Assembly (NCBI RefSeq): GCF_964355755.1
Contig: NC_092671.1
Span: forward strand, 2,336,501 to 2,400,500
DNA length: 64,000 bases
Direction of reading: 5' to 3'
Source: Antedon mediterranea
Lineage: Eukaryota; Echinodermata; Crinoidea; Comatulida; Antedonidae
In this document: positions 12,628-24,726 of the stretch, one piece after another
Numbering within the stretch: position 1 is the stretch's first letter
Layout of the letters: the number at the start of each line of letters is the position of its first letter
Made by a program: the position numbers and the translations under genes
The notes under the pieces: generated by a model
Seen by the model: the letters and a program-made list of their open reading frames with translations, nothing else
Told to the model about the DNA's origin: nothing
The model's database searches: none

Positions 12628-13499
12628 TACACGACATACAGACTGAAACACTAAAGGGAAGCATGTATGTAGTAAAAGAATTAAATTCTTGGCCTTGTTA
12701 TGGCTTATTTATCTCATATTACTCGGATTGCACATGAAAAACTGGTCAAGAAAATAATATGAGAATGTCAACCTCCAATTGGCACAAAATGAATTAATTG
12801 ACAGGATTAACGTGATCAGATAGGAGAAATGTCTTGCATTTTGGGTCAAAGGTCAGTAACGTTATTTCCGGTCATTTTTACAGATAATGTTCTATTAGTT
12901 TGAATATAAACATCTATATTCTGGAGAGTTTGACACCAATTACAACTTTCTGTGTCCAGTAGTTACGGAGATATGATATCTGTTAGATATTGGGTCAAAG
13001 GTCAATAGAGGTATTTCCGGCCATTTTCTGACAAAATTTTCTATTACATCAAATAGGAACATGTACATTCCAAACAATTTGACACCAAAATCAACTCTCT
13101 ATGACCAGTGGTTGCCAAGATATCATAGTCTACTGTAACTGGCAGCCATTTTGAAAAAAGCGCCCTCACGCGAAAGTTCTCAGGTTACAGCCCGTTTACC
13201 CAATATATTTGGATTCCCCAGAAAAAACTGGTCTAGAAAAGTTATATGAGAATTTCTACCTCTCCGGGTGGCACCTACCTCATTCATAGCCTAGTCTACA
13301 TATACTACGTGAAGTATCAAATGACCAGATTTTGACCACCTAACGTGTCGAGTAGAGAAAAGAAGAAAAGCAGCGCGTTTTGATCGATCAGTAGCATACG
13401 ACTCATAAAAGGGCGATCGATTTAATAAACAATATATATGTATGTTATTTATAATTGTCCATGGAAACAATCGATTAATTACCAATTATCTGCTAAATT

Positions 13500-13810
13500 A
13501 TAAATATTTTGGGTGCAGAACAGTTAATATACACATTTGCGGGAAAAAAATATAGGAATTTTTTTTTTTTTTTCTGATAGTATACCATATAGAATGTCAT
13601 AAAAAATCCCCATCCCAGGGTCTTGGGGAAAATTTGTTACGGCACTTTTAAATTTTGGCCTATATAACACACACAAATTCCTATTAACACACACAAATAC
13701 CTATATATAGGGGATAGGGAAATCAATAAACGGTTTTTGTTACTTGCAGTTGTGTTTTAATGATTAAAATTAGCATAGTAGTTGATGAATCAAGTCGATA
13801 CGATGACATC
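13500..13810. repeat. dispersed repeat, copy 1 (inverted match at 57.6-57.85 kb)
   Basis: Contains GGCCTATATAACACACACAA, CCTATATATAGGGGATAGGG, AAACGGTTTTTGTTACTTG and TTAGCATAGTAGTTGATGAA. The same blocks occur in reverse complement at 57575-57850. No coding capacity is visible. Confidence 0.8.
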
Positions 13811-13960
13811 ATCACGTCAGAATCCAATATGGCGTCCAATTTGGCGGGAAAAACAGGATTTTGCTAAACCCCACAAACCCCCGCAAACCTCAAAAAAAAA
13901 AACATTCATTCATGTAAAAACAATCTTAAATGTTGAAACAAGTGAAGAAAGAAGTAAAAG

Positions 13961-14756
13961 ACTGCAACCTAAAGTCTAACTTTTCATAGACAGTCTTGCA
14001 ACCTAAAGTCGAGCGTTTCATAGACAACTAAACAAGTCATTTTCTTTATAAATGCAATGATACTTATAGCGTGATAATAATATCAGTGGTTAAAAATTTT
14101 TCTATGAAATAAGTTTAGGTTGCAAGACTGCCTATGAAACGACTTTAGGTTGCAAGACTGTCTATGAAACGACTTTAGGTGGCAAGACTGTCTATGAAAT
14201 GACTTTAGGTGGCAAGACTGTCTATGAAACGACTTTAGGTTGCAAAACTGCCTATGAAACGACTTTAGGTTGCAAGACTGTCTATAAAACGACTTTACGT
14301 TGCAAAATGTCTATGAAACGACTTTAGGTTGCAAAATGTCTATGAAACGACTTTAGGTTGCAAGACTGTCTATGAAACGACTTTAGGTGGCAAGACTGTC
14401 TATGAAACGACTTTAGGTTGCAAAACTGTCTATGAAACGACTTTAGGTGGCAAGACTGTCTATGAAACGACTTTAGGTGGCAAGACTGTCTATGAAATGA
14501 CTTTAGGTGGCAAGACTGTCTATGAAACGACTTTAGGTTGCAAAACTGTCTATGAAATGACTTTAGGTTGCAAGACTGTCTATGAAACGACTTTAGGTTG
14601 CAAGACTGTCTATGAAACGACTTTAGGTAGCAAGACTGTTTATGAAACGACTTTAGGTTGCAAGACTGTCTATGAAACAACTTTAGGTTGCAAGACTGTC
14701 TATGAAACGACTTTAGGTTGCAAAACTGTCTATAAAATGACTTTAGGTGGCATGGT
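13961..14756. repeat. 30-bp minisatellite with two inverted units
   Basis: From about 14107 to 14756 the 30-bp unit TCTATGAAACGACTTTAGGT plus TGCAAGACTG repeats about 22 times with small variants (GGTTGC/GGTGGC). Two units in the opposite orientation lie at 13961-14030, separated from the main array by about 75 bp. Because 30 is a multiple of three, long open frames exist on both strands; they are by-products. The array lies 220 bp upstream of gene A. Confidence 0.95.
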
Positions 14757-14759
14757 GTC

Positions 14760-14974
14760 TTGTTATGTATCCTCAACATACCAATCTTCTAACGATGTTT
14801 GTTCTAATATTCAAGATAATAATCGTTACTCGGTCTATAATATTGATTTCTAAAAATGAACACAAGTTCTGAACCAATTAAGAATCTATAATAATTGATT
14901 TTAATTAGTAGCAAGAGTGTTCTATGTTCTATTAGCGGTACACTTCGATAACAGAAGCGCACAGGAATACCGTC
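14760..14974 (+). promoter_or_regulatory. gene A 5' flank, similar to gene B
   Basis: The last 150 bp before the ATG share blocks with the gene B flank: AATTGATTTTAATTA, TAGCAAGAGTG/TAGCGAGAGTG, ACTTCGATAA and CGTCATG. Genes C and D share a different flank. This probably contains the promoter and 5' UTR; no TATA box is clear. Confidence 0.45.
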
Positions 14975-17900
14975 ATGTTTTTACCGATTTGTCTATTTCT
15001 TTTGATTACAACATTTCAACAAGGTAAGTTAATTTTACATCTGAATGATTCCTACTGGAACCTATATAAATTAGGTCGTTGCTGCAATAATGAAACCTTG
15101 AGGAATGAAAAGAAAAATCAGATGCTGTTCATTAACGTAATCACCACTACAAACTTTAATCAAGACAATTTAACAACAGGATGCTGAGCCCTGGAGATCA
15201 AACGGTTTATCTGTAGCTGCTGCTGCCGTTTAAAACTTTAAAATGAGTACTTTTATTGATCGTGTTTCATTCCAATTGTCCTCTTTCTGGAGATTTTTTT
15301 TCAAAAGAGCTCCCTCCTGACATAACCGTTTATTTCTTGGATTTTGCCCGATCTTTCGTTTTTATATATATGTAATCATTGAAAAACAATTGTTTTTGTA
15401 ACCTACTCGAAAGAAAGAGAAAGTTTTAATTAAAAGAAAAATCAACATTACGTTAATATTAGGCTAAACATATAAAATAAAAACATGAATGACGGTTTAT
15501 TTTTAAATAACCTAAATATTAAATCCACTTTATTACTCAATTTATTTAGTCAATGGCCAGGTTTCCTGTGCTCAGATAAAAAAAGATGGTGATTCAACGA
15601 ATGGTATGAAAACAATCAACCCAGAGGAAACTGACCAATCAGGAGATGAGATAACTGTTGAATGTGACATGACGTCAGATTCAACTGATGGCAAGTTTCC
15701 TTGATTTTCTTTTATAAAGTCTATATTTCAAAACTAATCATTAGATCGATGAACAAAAAAATCACAATGCAGTAGTGTTGGATGATAGAGATAGAAACAT
15801 CTACATTCTCAGCACATACACAATGCAGTAGTGTTGGATGATAGAGATAGAAACATCTACATTCTCAGCACATACACAATGCAGTAGTGTTGGATGATAG
15901 AGATAGAAACATCTACATTCTCAGCACATACACAATGCAGTAGTGTTGGATGATAGAGATAGAAACATCTACATTCTCAGCACATACACAATGCAGTAGT
16001 GTTGGATGATAGAGATAGAAACATCTACATTCTCAGCACATACACAATGCAGTAGTGTTGGATGATAGAGATAGAAACATCTACATTCTCAGCACATAGG
16101 CCTACACAATGCAGTAGTGTTGGATGATAGAGATAGAAACATCTACATTCTCAGCACATACACAATGCAGTAGTGTTGGATGATAGAGATAGAAACATCT
16201 ACATTCTCAGCACATACACAATGCAGTAGTGTTGGATGATAGAGATAGAAACATCTACATTCTCAGCACATACACAATGCAGTAGTGTTGGATGATAGAG
16301 ATAGAAACATCTAAATTCTCAGCACATACACAATGCAGTAGTGTTGGATGATAGAGATAGAAACATCTACATTCTCAGCACATACACAATGCAGTAGTGT
16401 TGGATGATAGAGATAGAAACATCTACATTCTCAGCACATACACAATGCAGTAGTGTTGGATGATAGAGATAGAAACATCTAAATTCTCAGCACATACACA
16501 ATTCATGTCTTTCCTGACATAAACTTAACTATCTCAATATCTCGATATTAATAAAATTAACAAATAATGCATCTGGAGAAATGGAACAAATTATATCATA
16601 TTTTTGCATGTTAAGGATACACATGGAACGCCTCCTTCCGACACCTGTTCTGTCCTCCTTACCAAATTGTTACAAAAACCATGTGGTTTGTGTAAGAAAC
16701 CATGTTTTGTCTTTTAAATATATTGTTTGTCTTTCGATAAAAAGACGAAACCATATTTTGTCTTTTTCGAACCATTGTTTGTGGAACAGAGGTTAGGCAA
16801 TCTAACAACATGATGCTAAGCTCCGGAGATCAAATGGTTTATATGCGACACCGCGCGCCCTGGAGAGTATAGTACAGTATATTGGTATTTGTCGCAGCCA
16901 GACATAAAATCAAAGGACTGTTGTGAGTTCCTATCTAGGCAAGTCGAGCTCAGTGTTGTTAGAGTGCCTTGGTTGGACGACGCCCTGTAATACACTGTGG
17001 TTAACTGGTCGGTCAAATCAACAAGTGTACCGGTACATAGACTACTGGAACCATTAAGCTTAGTTCCCACTCTTCGACGCAACGCAATGACGTAGCGCGC
17101 AGCGCAAGTAATTTGAATGATCACAACCTAATGGATCACCCGATCTGGCCCTTGTGATTGCTAAACTCACTTGCGTTGGCGCGCCTACGTTGTTTTTGTA
17201 TCCAAGTAGGTACCAGACTTTTTCATAACTTCTTCTTACTTTCAGGCATCACGATCATTAAGCACGACACCAATACACGGTTACTAGTTAGCGGGGGTTC
17301 ATACGAAAACCCAGGGTCGTATGTACGGACAATAACCTACACTGGGTACACAATGGAACAGATCACACAACTAGTGCAAAAATCAGCATCGTGTGAACAG
17401 TACATTAAGGTTATTATATTAATACAGATTTTTGTTTATTCTTTCTATACTATTATGCTTATTCGTTTTATTGCTAATTCATTTACCTAATTGTTGGCCT
17501 ATTAAATCACTTGGTGAGTTACATAACTTTAAGACTTGCTTACTTTTTTATTTTAAACTTACTCCTTCACTCCTACTTTAAACACACTTGCTCACATTGT
17601 TGCCTTCTTGCTCACATAATTTTATTTCGTCTACTTGCTCAGTCCTACCTAAGCCTTCTGATCAAATCCTACTACTTCGTCTATTTAACTTTCTCACTCC
17701 TACTTATACCTATACTTGCTCACTCTTACTTAATCGTACTTTCTCACTCCTACTTAATCTTACTTGCTCACTCCCACTTAAGCTTACTTGCTCACTCCTA
17801 CTTAAGCTTACTTGCTCAATCCTACATTGAGATTAAAGTATAGTCTTATATGTACAGCTTGAATGTCATCATTCGGTGATTCGACCTTACACGACGCCTT

Positions 17901-20900
17901 ATACCTGGTGGGTGTCAAGAGACGGCACCGATATGATCATGTGGGGAGGAGGAAAAACGTACAACAGGACGTGCGCATGCGGATTAGATGGTGAGTAACC
18001 AAATAATAGTAATGATGAATTGTATGTGAGAATTCGGATTACATGATGAATGAAATCGGATTTGTTTTTCTTCGTTAGGACTATAATCCAGAACCTCCAG
18101 TTTTTTTAATTTTACTATAATTTGAAAAATTACTTCTGACAATTTCAAGTTTCTTCTTGAGTGCCTACCCATAAAAACCACACAGAATTTAAATAATTAT
18201 CATTTTATTATTTTGTGTTTTCTGTATTCAGGAGAATCTACGGTTTTTGGAATTGTGCTACAAAATGTTTGACTTTGTTTATTTTAGGAACTTGTGAGAA
18301 ACCAGGTTTCATCTGTAACTGTGATATAAATGACAGCCATTTAAGAAGTGATGGCGGGCTTTTGACTGATAGAAATCGTCTGCCAGTCACAAAAGTGTAC
18401 ATTGGTGACACAGGTGAAAGTTATGAATACGCTTTCTTTACTCTGGGTTCATTAAAGTGTAAAGGTAGGTATCATTATCATCATCTTCATCATTATCTTC
18501 ATCATCATCATCACCATCATGATCATGATCATCATGATCATTATCATCATCAACACCATCAAAATCATCGTCATCATCATCATCATTCATCATCATCATC
18601 ATCATCTTCATCTTCATCATCTTCATGATGATGATCATCATCATCTTCTTCATCATCATACATCATCATCATCTTCATCACCATCATCACCATCATCATC
18701 TTCATCACCATCATGATCATCATCATCATCATCATTTTCTTCATCATCATCATCATCATCATCACCATCATCTTCATCATCATTATCTTTATCACCATCA
18801 TGATCATGATCATCATCATCATCTTCATCATCTTCATCACCATCATGATGATCATCATCTTTATCATTATTATTATCATCATCATCATCATCATGTTGGT
18901 CATTATCAGCTCACTGCGCAGACCGAAGGCCTCTCTCCAATCTACACCTTTTCTGCTGTCCTATGCAACTGCTATCACCCAGGATATGCCTAAAAAATGC
19001 TGCAGTCCAATCTAATCTCTCAATTTGGTGTGCGATGATTCGGTGTGTATGTGTGTTTGAACTAACGATTGGCGAAAGAACAATGGTAAGACAACATTTG
19101 TTTCAAACGGATAGAAGTGGCCTAAATTGAGAATGTATCGACGTTTCGGTAAATGGTTTCATCATAGCAACCGGCTAAACGCCGACACACATTCTTACCT
19201 TTACTTTAATTCCTTTTGGAAACACGCTGTACCAGAAAACTAACAATTAGGACAAGTTAATCATAACATTTTGATGATCATCTAAAAAATAAATGTAAAG
19301 TCTTGCATTAAAACAACCTCTTATTTATCACTCTGGTGTTGAAATTATTGTGATATTTTGTGATTATGATTAGTTATGTTCAAATAGTTATATATTATAT
19401 ACCGTCCCGATATATCTTCATCAACAATGAACTATGGAAACAACTGTATTTTATACCGTTGTAAAGCTGTACACTATCAAACTCTAAAATGCAGTGCCAA
19501 TATGTGATGATTTCATATCACTACTATATTTTGGCACATCACACATTTTTGGCAAACTAGTTTGATAGTGTAGACAGAGCTTTAGAGTTGCATTAATTTA
19601 TTATTTATTGTTCTGAATATGAATCTAAGATTAATTTTCCAATAGGTATTTTAGTAATATATATTTAAAATTATATCTATAAATTACTTTTTAGGGTTTG
19701 CGCCTCCAATTTTGGGTTCATGCGCCGAGGTGAAAGCGGCTGGATTCACAAAGACTGACTCTTATCTTATTGATCCAGACGGTGATGGCAGCGACAATCC
19801 ATATTGGGCGTATTGTGATCTTGAACTTGGCAAAGATGAAGGTTTGTGTCTTTGCTATAAGTAAATGTTATTGTTTTAAGTTTTATTGGAAGATGTTTAG
19901 CGCCTATAAAATACATTTGGTTTCTACTTGCCGTTTATTAAATCTTCGGGGTTTTTTTAGGTGATCATTTAGAATAAAATGATCACCTATTGTTATTGTT
20001 TATTTATTAATTTGTTGGTACTTTTGTTATATTTTAGTTACTACTGCTGTGTTCCACGACGTCCCGGAACGCACTTATGTCCATGGTTACAACGATCCAA
20101 AATACAGCAAAGTGTTCAACTATCCAATCAGTGACACTCAGCTGCGCATGCTCACTACAGGTTCAAGCAAATGTCAGCAATATTTTGATGTAAATGTCTC
20201 GCTCTGTATATTTCCAATATATTTAAGTATATTCCAAGTTCATTTTGTTCACACAAAGAAATATAAGTATGAAACACATAATGCAGTAAATAGCCGCTGT
20301 GTCTGGAGAGCCCAAGATCCCAACAATAGTTCCATCAGGAAAAAAAATTGAGGATCAAGGAATAGACAAGGAAAAACAATCCTGTATAATATAATTATAT
20401 TTTATCATAAGATTGACCGTGTTTATATAAATAAAGGATCAAGTAAAATTAGATTGTGCCATCCGCCTCCGCTGCTGTCGCTGGATACTATCTAACCGAC
20501 TATTGCAATTCAGTTAGATACAAGTCTTGGTAGCTTAAAATATTGTTACTTATTGTTATATATTTTACGTTTCAGATTGACTGCTACCATGTATCCTTTA
20601 GTTGGTCGCGTTGGGTATCAATTAATGGAGATGAACTTGTTAACTGGGGAGGGTCACCAGGAAGTGATTCTTACCAATGCCCCTGCTCACTTGATGGTAA
20701 GTTTACCTTGTTGATGCCTTCTCAGTCATAATTTACTGGTAAGCTTGAACACACTTTTAATAATAGGTATTTACGGTAATCTAATATTGTAAACATTAAT
20801 TATTGTTTAATATTCCATCTGTTATTCAGGAAGATTTTGGAATCTTCTTAGTGAATGTGAGTGTGTTTGAATGCCTTGGACAAACATTTTTTAGAACTTT

Positions 20901-22210
20901 GTAATAGGCTTATATAGGCTTTGTATAGGCGTCTCTTGTATCATATTTTCTATGGCCTTTCTTGTATTAAGGATCTTGTCAAAGTGCTAGCTACACCTGC
21001 AATTGTCAGATTAATGATAGCGCATGGCGGGAAGACCGAGGATATATTACAAGCAAGGAAGATTTACCGATGAAAGAAATACTAATAGCAGATACAGACG
21101 ATAGTCACGAAAAAGCTTATTTCACAGTAGGGCCTCTTGAATGTACAGGTAAACTATTTGTTTACGTCTGGGGCCATATACGCCCTTTCCCACTATACGC
21201 GAATCTAATCGCGAATCAACATTCCTGAGCTAACGCATTCCGGTTGCGCATTTTCCGGTAAAAACAGGTGGAAAATGAATTACCCATGCGCATGAAACAA
21301 CGATTTTGGCTCGCGCGAATAGATTCGCCTATAGAGTAAAAAATAAGCTTTCCGTCGTCGTAGGCGTTCCTCAGCTCTGACTAATTTCGTTTTTTCTCAT
21401 GCCAAAAGTAAAAATATATATATACGTGCGCATAAACGACCAAATGGAAAGCAGGCTGCATTGACTTCTACCATATTCATTTTATTTTTATATTAATTAT
21501 TTTTCTTTGAGGAAACGATCATGTTAGCAATATTAATTAGTACATAACTGGTTTATATTTATTACATAGGTCCTGTGGCCAAGACGATTACGTACGGAAC
21601 ATCTTGTTACAAAGTTATAACTGCACCAACTACGTGGCAAGAGGCAGCGAACGCGTGTAAACGAATCAACGCTCATCTAGCAACTATTGACGATGATGAT
21701 GAACGCGTTTATCTGACTAAGTTGACGCACGCTCTCGTTGGACCACTGTCAACGATGTGGTCTGCTGCAGAATGTACTCCAATTGACTCTGCAGACAGTG
21801 TTAGCTGTGATGCCAAATATGGTTATATTTGTGAAACTGAATGTAAGTTTTGAATGTTTATAATCCTTAATACGATAATGCTTCCGCTATATTAAATGTG
21901 TTTATATTAATCACTGAATTTATTAATGTTTTCAGTCGGACAGTACAGAAGCTTTAAACGCGTCAGTTCTGACCAATCACCTAACACTATTCTGTCGTCT
22001 AGAAAATCCGTGAGTTCTGGTGTTTGTAGCTTGTATTGTGAAGACACTGCCAACTGCAACTCATTCTCGTACAACGCAGACATACATGATTGCAAGATGA
22101 GCGGTGAGACCATCGACTCCAGTGCCGTTTCGGAGGACGGTTATGAACTGTTTATTTTACAAACGACTTACGGAAGATGTCAAATGCACAATGGATTAGA
22201 AAAGATTTAA
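14975..22210 (+). CDS. gene A: secreted two-FIB/CTLD/PAN protein (intact)
   Basis: Exons: 14975-15023, 15550-15690, 17246-17409, 17858-17990, 18288-18464, 19695-19841, 20038-20189, 20576-20696, 20972-21148, 21570-21842, 21936-22210. They join in frame to 602 residues. Exon 1 is a signal peptide (MFLPICLFLLITTFQQ). Exons 2-5 and 6-9 each encode a fibrinogen-like domain of the CNTNAP/neurexin IV type: SCAEVKAAGFTK...DPDGDG...YCDL, then CxQY, WWVSRDG..WGGG..CACGLDG, CNCDIND, LPVTKVYIGDT, GSLKCKG. Exon 10 is a short C-type-lectin-like domain (SCYKVITAPTTWQEAANACK, HLATID, CDAKYGYICE). Exon 11 is a PAN/apple domain (CSLYCEDTANCNSFSYN). No membrane segment follows, so a secreted protein is expected. 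The exon 2 donor is GC (GATG/GCAAGT). The function is unknown; a role in recognition or adhesion is only inferred from the domains. Confidence 0.92.
15762..16503. repeat. 56-bp tandem repeat in gene A intron 2, about 13 copies
   Basis: Units read CACAATGCAGTAGTGTTGGA, TGATAGAGATAGAAACATCT and ACATTCTCAGCACATA, with a 56-bp period. Copies are nearly identical; one has an extra GGCCT-containing insertion near 16099, and two share a C-to-A change (CTAAATTCTC). Confidence 0.97.
17057..17205. mobile_element. TTAA-flanked inverted-repeat element, decayed copy
   Basis: TTAA at 17053-17056 is followed by GCTTAGTTCCCAC, then CGACGCAACGCAATGACG and, inverted, CACTTGCGTTGGCGCGCCTAC. It matches the family at 29790, 31109 and 32137. 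The right end is worn. It lies in gene A intron 2, just before exon 3. Confidence 0.65.
17575..17835. repeat. degenerate 24-bp repeat (TTGCTCACTCCTACTTAAGC)
   Basis: TTGCTCACTCCTACTTAAGC-type units repeat through gene A intron 3, best preserved at 17740-17830. The leucine/serine-rich open frames here follow from the repeat. Confidence 0.8.
18467..18895. repeat. (ATC)n microsatellite in gene A intron 5
   Basis: About 430 bp of ATC/TTC/ACC triplets directly after the exon 5 donor (exon ends 18464). The array is on the transcribed strand. Poly-His and poly-Met/Ile/Asp frames are artefacts of it. Confidence 0.97.
19465..19581. mobile_element. MITE family 1, copy 4
   Basis: Begins AGCTGTACACTATCAAAC and ends CTAGTTTGATAGTGTAGACA followed by GAGCT. 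It lies in gene A intron 5, about 110 bp before exon 6. It is shorter than copies 1-3. Confidence 0.8.
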
Positions 22211-22475
22211 TAGAAATCTAAAACAGTTTTAGTAAATCAATGAAGATAGCGAATGTAGCAAATTGTCACGCCTGTCATCTAAGAACACAGCATGTATCAA
22301 CTGAAATTGACTCAACATTGTAAATATAAGCCTGGATCGAATCGAATAGTTTATCTTCAGGTCCTAAACTGAAATAATACATATTTATAAAACAAAAACA
22401 GGTTGGATTTCTTTACAGATAAATTATGCATCATCAGAAGTCTTAATAACAAAGTAATTCTCAAGCTAAATGTAC

Positions 22476-22481
22476 AATAAA
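22476..22481 (+). terminator. possible polyadenylation signal of gene A
   Basis: AATAAA about 265 bp after the gene A stop codon, the first canonical signal in the 3' flank. Confidence 0.4.
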
Positions 22482-22719
22482 TATCATATTTTGGTCATTA
22501 TCAAAGCACTTTTTAATAGCCTGTCGAACGTCGGAATACAAGTTGTCGCACTGTATAAAAACTGAAATAATTCATCGCACTTTGATATTGAGCTGTCGCA
22601 CTTGTTAAGGTACCATATTTTATGTCTTTGTTTTACAGCTAGAGTACTCAAAGTCTTATTACGTAACATCAAGTCACGTGCACAGCGCACGTATAATGCA
22701 AGGCTATTTTAAAATCTTT

Positions 22720-23055
22720 AACATCACCGGCAATATGTTGTATCTCTATTTATAATTGTCATAACAACCGATAATAACAAAAGCCTTGTAATTAGCAATG
22801 TATATAGTAATTGATTTTATTGATTGTAACTATAATGTCTGTATGTCTATTTATAGTTGTCATTTTTATAAGATATTGATTTCTGCACAATCAACAAAAG
22901 CTCTATATTAAGAATCTATTCTAATTGATTTAATTTATTGTAATGTTATTATGTCTATTTATAATTGTCATTTTTATAAGATATTGATTTCTGACATTTA
23001 ATAAAGCTAATGTACTAAGAATGAGTAATTGATTTTAATAATTAATAATAAGATT
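22720..23055. repeat. imperfect tandem repeat upstream of gene B
   Basis: CTATTTATAATTGTCAT(TTTTATAAGATATTGATTTCTG) recurs three times at about 22742, 22848 and 22953, each followed by AATTGATTTTA-type sequence. The last unit runs into the gene B 5' flank, so these are probably duplicated pieces of the promoter region shared with gene A. Confidence 0.7.
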
Positions 23056-24421
23056 AGCGAGAGTGACGGTTCCAGAGTGTCATTGTTGTGGTGAACTTCG
23101 ATAAGGCATAATCGGACAAGAAGAATATCGTCATGTCTTTACAGTTGTGTTTATTACTTTTAATTACATTCAAACAAGGTAAGTTTGCTTAATTTTACTT
23201 CAGAGTGGAATCTTAAGCCTATACATTACGTAATTGCTGCAACAAAGAAGGAACATACAGTTGTACGATTTAAACTTAAAACAACCACGCGGCGCACATT
23301 TCACAGATAGTATGCCAATATTTATTTTTTATTTGTTTATTTTCCGAACTCATTTACAGTAGGGAACACAGACAAACATCACGCATAAAATACATATACA
23401 TTCTACTACAGACAGCTACTTATAATGTTACGAAATGTGCGAAGATTATTGCTAAAAATACGCATGACGTTAAATAATATAAAACAATAAAATAAAATCA
23501 TAAATTTTAATGTATCTTTAAGCAAACTTTTAAAAACAACCTTTTACAATACTTTAAACAACTTAAAGATGTATTTCCCCCAAAAACATAAAAAAACGAA
23601 TATTAATTAAATCAGACTTTGAGGTTATTTTGTAATTTTAATCAAGTTAATCACGTACGAAAAAAACGAAAGTAATTTTTTCACTTATAAAATTACAAAA
23701 TAAATGGTTAAATTCAACCAATTTGACTATTTTTTACTTTAAATTAAAGTTTTTTCAAGAAAATAACCATTTTTTTACCTAATTTTTATTGAAAGTGGAT
23801 AACTATAATGACATTAAAATGGCGTATTCAACAAAAAAATTGTCAATAATTATACATCTTTAAGTGAATTCATTTTTCTCTTGTAATTGAGATTAGTGGG
23901 GAAGACGCTCAATTAGCCACTATGCATTTCTCTCTGAAAGGTGATTAGTTTTCAAACTTTCATATAAAAAACTAAACATCAAATCCACTTTATATTTCTC
24001 AATGTCTTTAGTCAATGGCCAGGTTTCATGTGCTCAGCTTAAAAAAGATGGTGATTTAACGAATGGTATGAAAACAATCAACCCAGAGGAAACTGACCAA
24101 TCAGGAGATGAGATAACTGTTGAATGTGACATGACGTCAGATCCAACTGATGGCAAGTTTATGGTGTTTTCAATTATTTATCTAAGCATTTTTAAATTTA
24201 TAGTTTTAAAATAGTAAAAAACCAATGCTAGAGTTGAGAGCACTTAAAACAGAGCATTACCCGTTACGCAACAAAGTAAGCCTACATGACTAAGGATCTG
24301 AAAATGATCTATTTATACGTGCTTCATATTACGTAATACATTCGTACTCCATGAATATGCATATTCATCATGACCGTCATCTTGACGGAACGAAGCGTGT
24401 ATTAACCTGTTTACAAACAAA

Positions 24422-24625
24422 ATGACCAGTTAGCTCAGTCGAACGAGCGTCGTGTTAACAACACGAATGTCGTGGGTTAGAGTCCCATGCGGGTCTGGTG
24501 GAATAGAGTTAAAGCTATGCGGGCTACTGTGTGCATGCATCTGGTGATATGGTGGAAACGACCTCAAAAAGGCTGTGACACTGGCTTTAGTGCTGAGGCA
24601 GGGAGAGCACACCATAACATCTTTT
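24422..24625 (+). mobile_element. tRNA-derived SINE, decayed
   Basis: GACCAGTTAGCTCAGTCGAA resembles a tRNA D-arm/A box; CGTGTTAACAACACG forms a 7-nt anticodon loop with AAC; GGGTTAGAGTCCCATG resembles a T-arm/B box. The tail (GGTCTGGTGGAATAGAGTTA onwards) is not tRNA. It sits in gene B intron 2. Confidence 0.6.
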
Positions 24626-24669
24626 TTTCTGCTTACGCCACCTCCTTACGTCACCTCCTTCGATCTATC

Positions 24670-24726
24670 TATGTTTGGGCACGTCACACTTTTTTGTCAA
24701 ACTATTTTGTTAGTGCAGACAGAGCT
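24670..24726. mobile_element. MITE family 1, copy 5 (right end only)
   Basis: ATGTTTGGGCACGTCACAC then CAAACTATTTTGTTAGTGCA and GACAGAGCT correspond to the right half of the full copies. The left half is missing. Confidence 0.65.

Larger units (their letters stand above)
9376..13297. mobile_element. 3.9-kb foldback element with gene-bearing inverted arms
   Basis: The ends AGACTAGGCTATGAATGAGG (9376) and its complement (ending 13297) start arms that match over about 1.7-2 kb: 9376-11345 against 11600-13297. The outer 650 bp of each arm is non-coding, holding for example GTCAAATT...GACCTTTGACCCAA. The inner part carries the same gene fragment in opposite orientation. The unpaired centre (11346-11599) belongs to the left gene copy. 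The right arm has lost about 190 bp of coding sequence present in the left. I see no target duplication at the ends, unlike the related element at 40007-44283. Confidence 0.85.

Noticed and set aside
14324-14853. Long open frames on both strands with KTVYETTLG and KSFHRQSCN repeats
   Set aside because: They arise because the 30-bp minisatellite period is a multiple of three; no signal, splice site or homology supports a protein.
18215-18993. His-rich, Met/Ile-rich and Asp-rich frames
   Set aside because: The (ATC)n microsatellite in gene A intron 5; the frames run on from exon 5 past its splice donor.
24422-24500. Possible functional tRNA-Val gene
   Set aside because: The T-arm reads GGGTTAGAGTCCC instead of GGTTCGA, the acceptor stem is poor, and a SINE-like tail follows.
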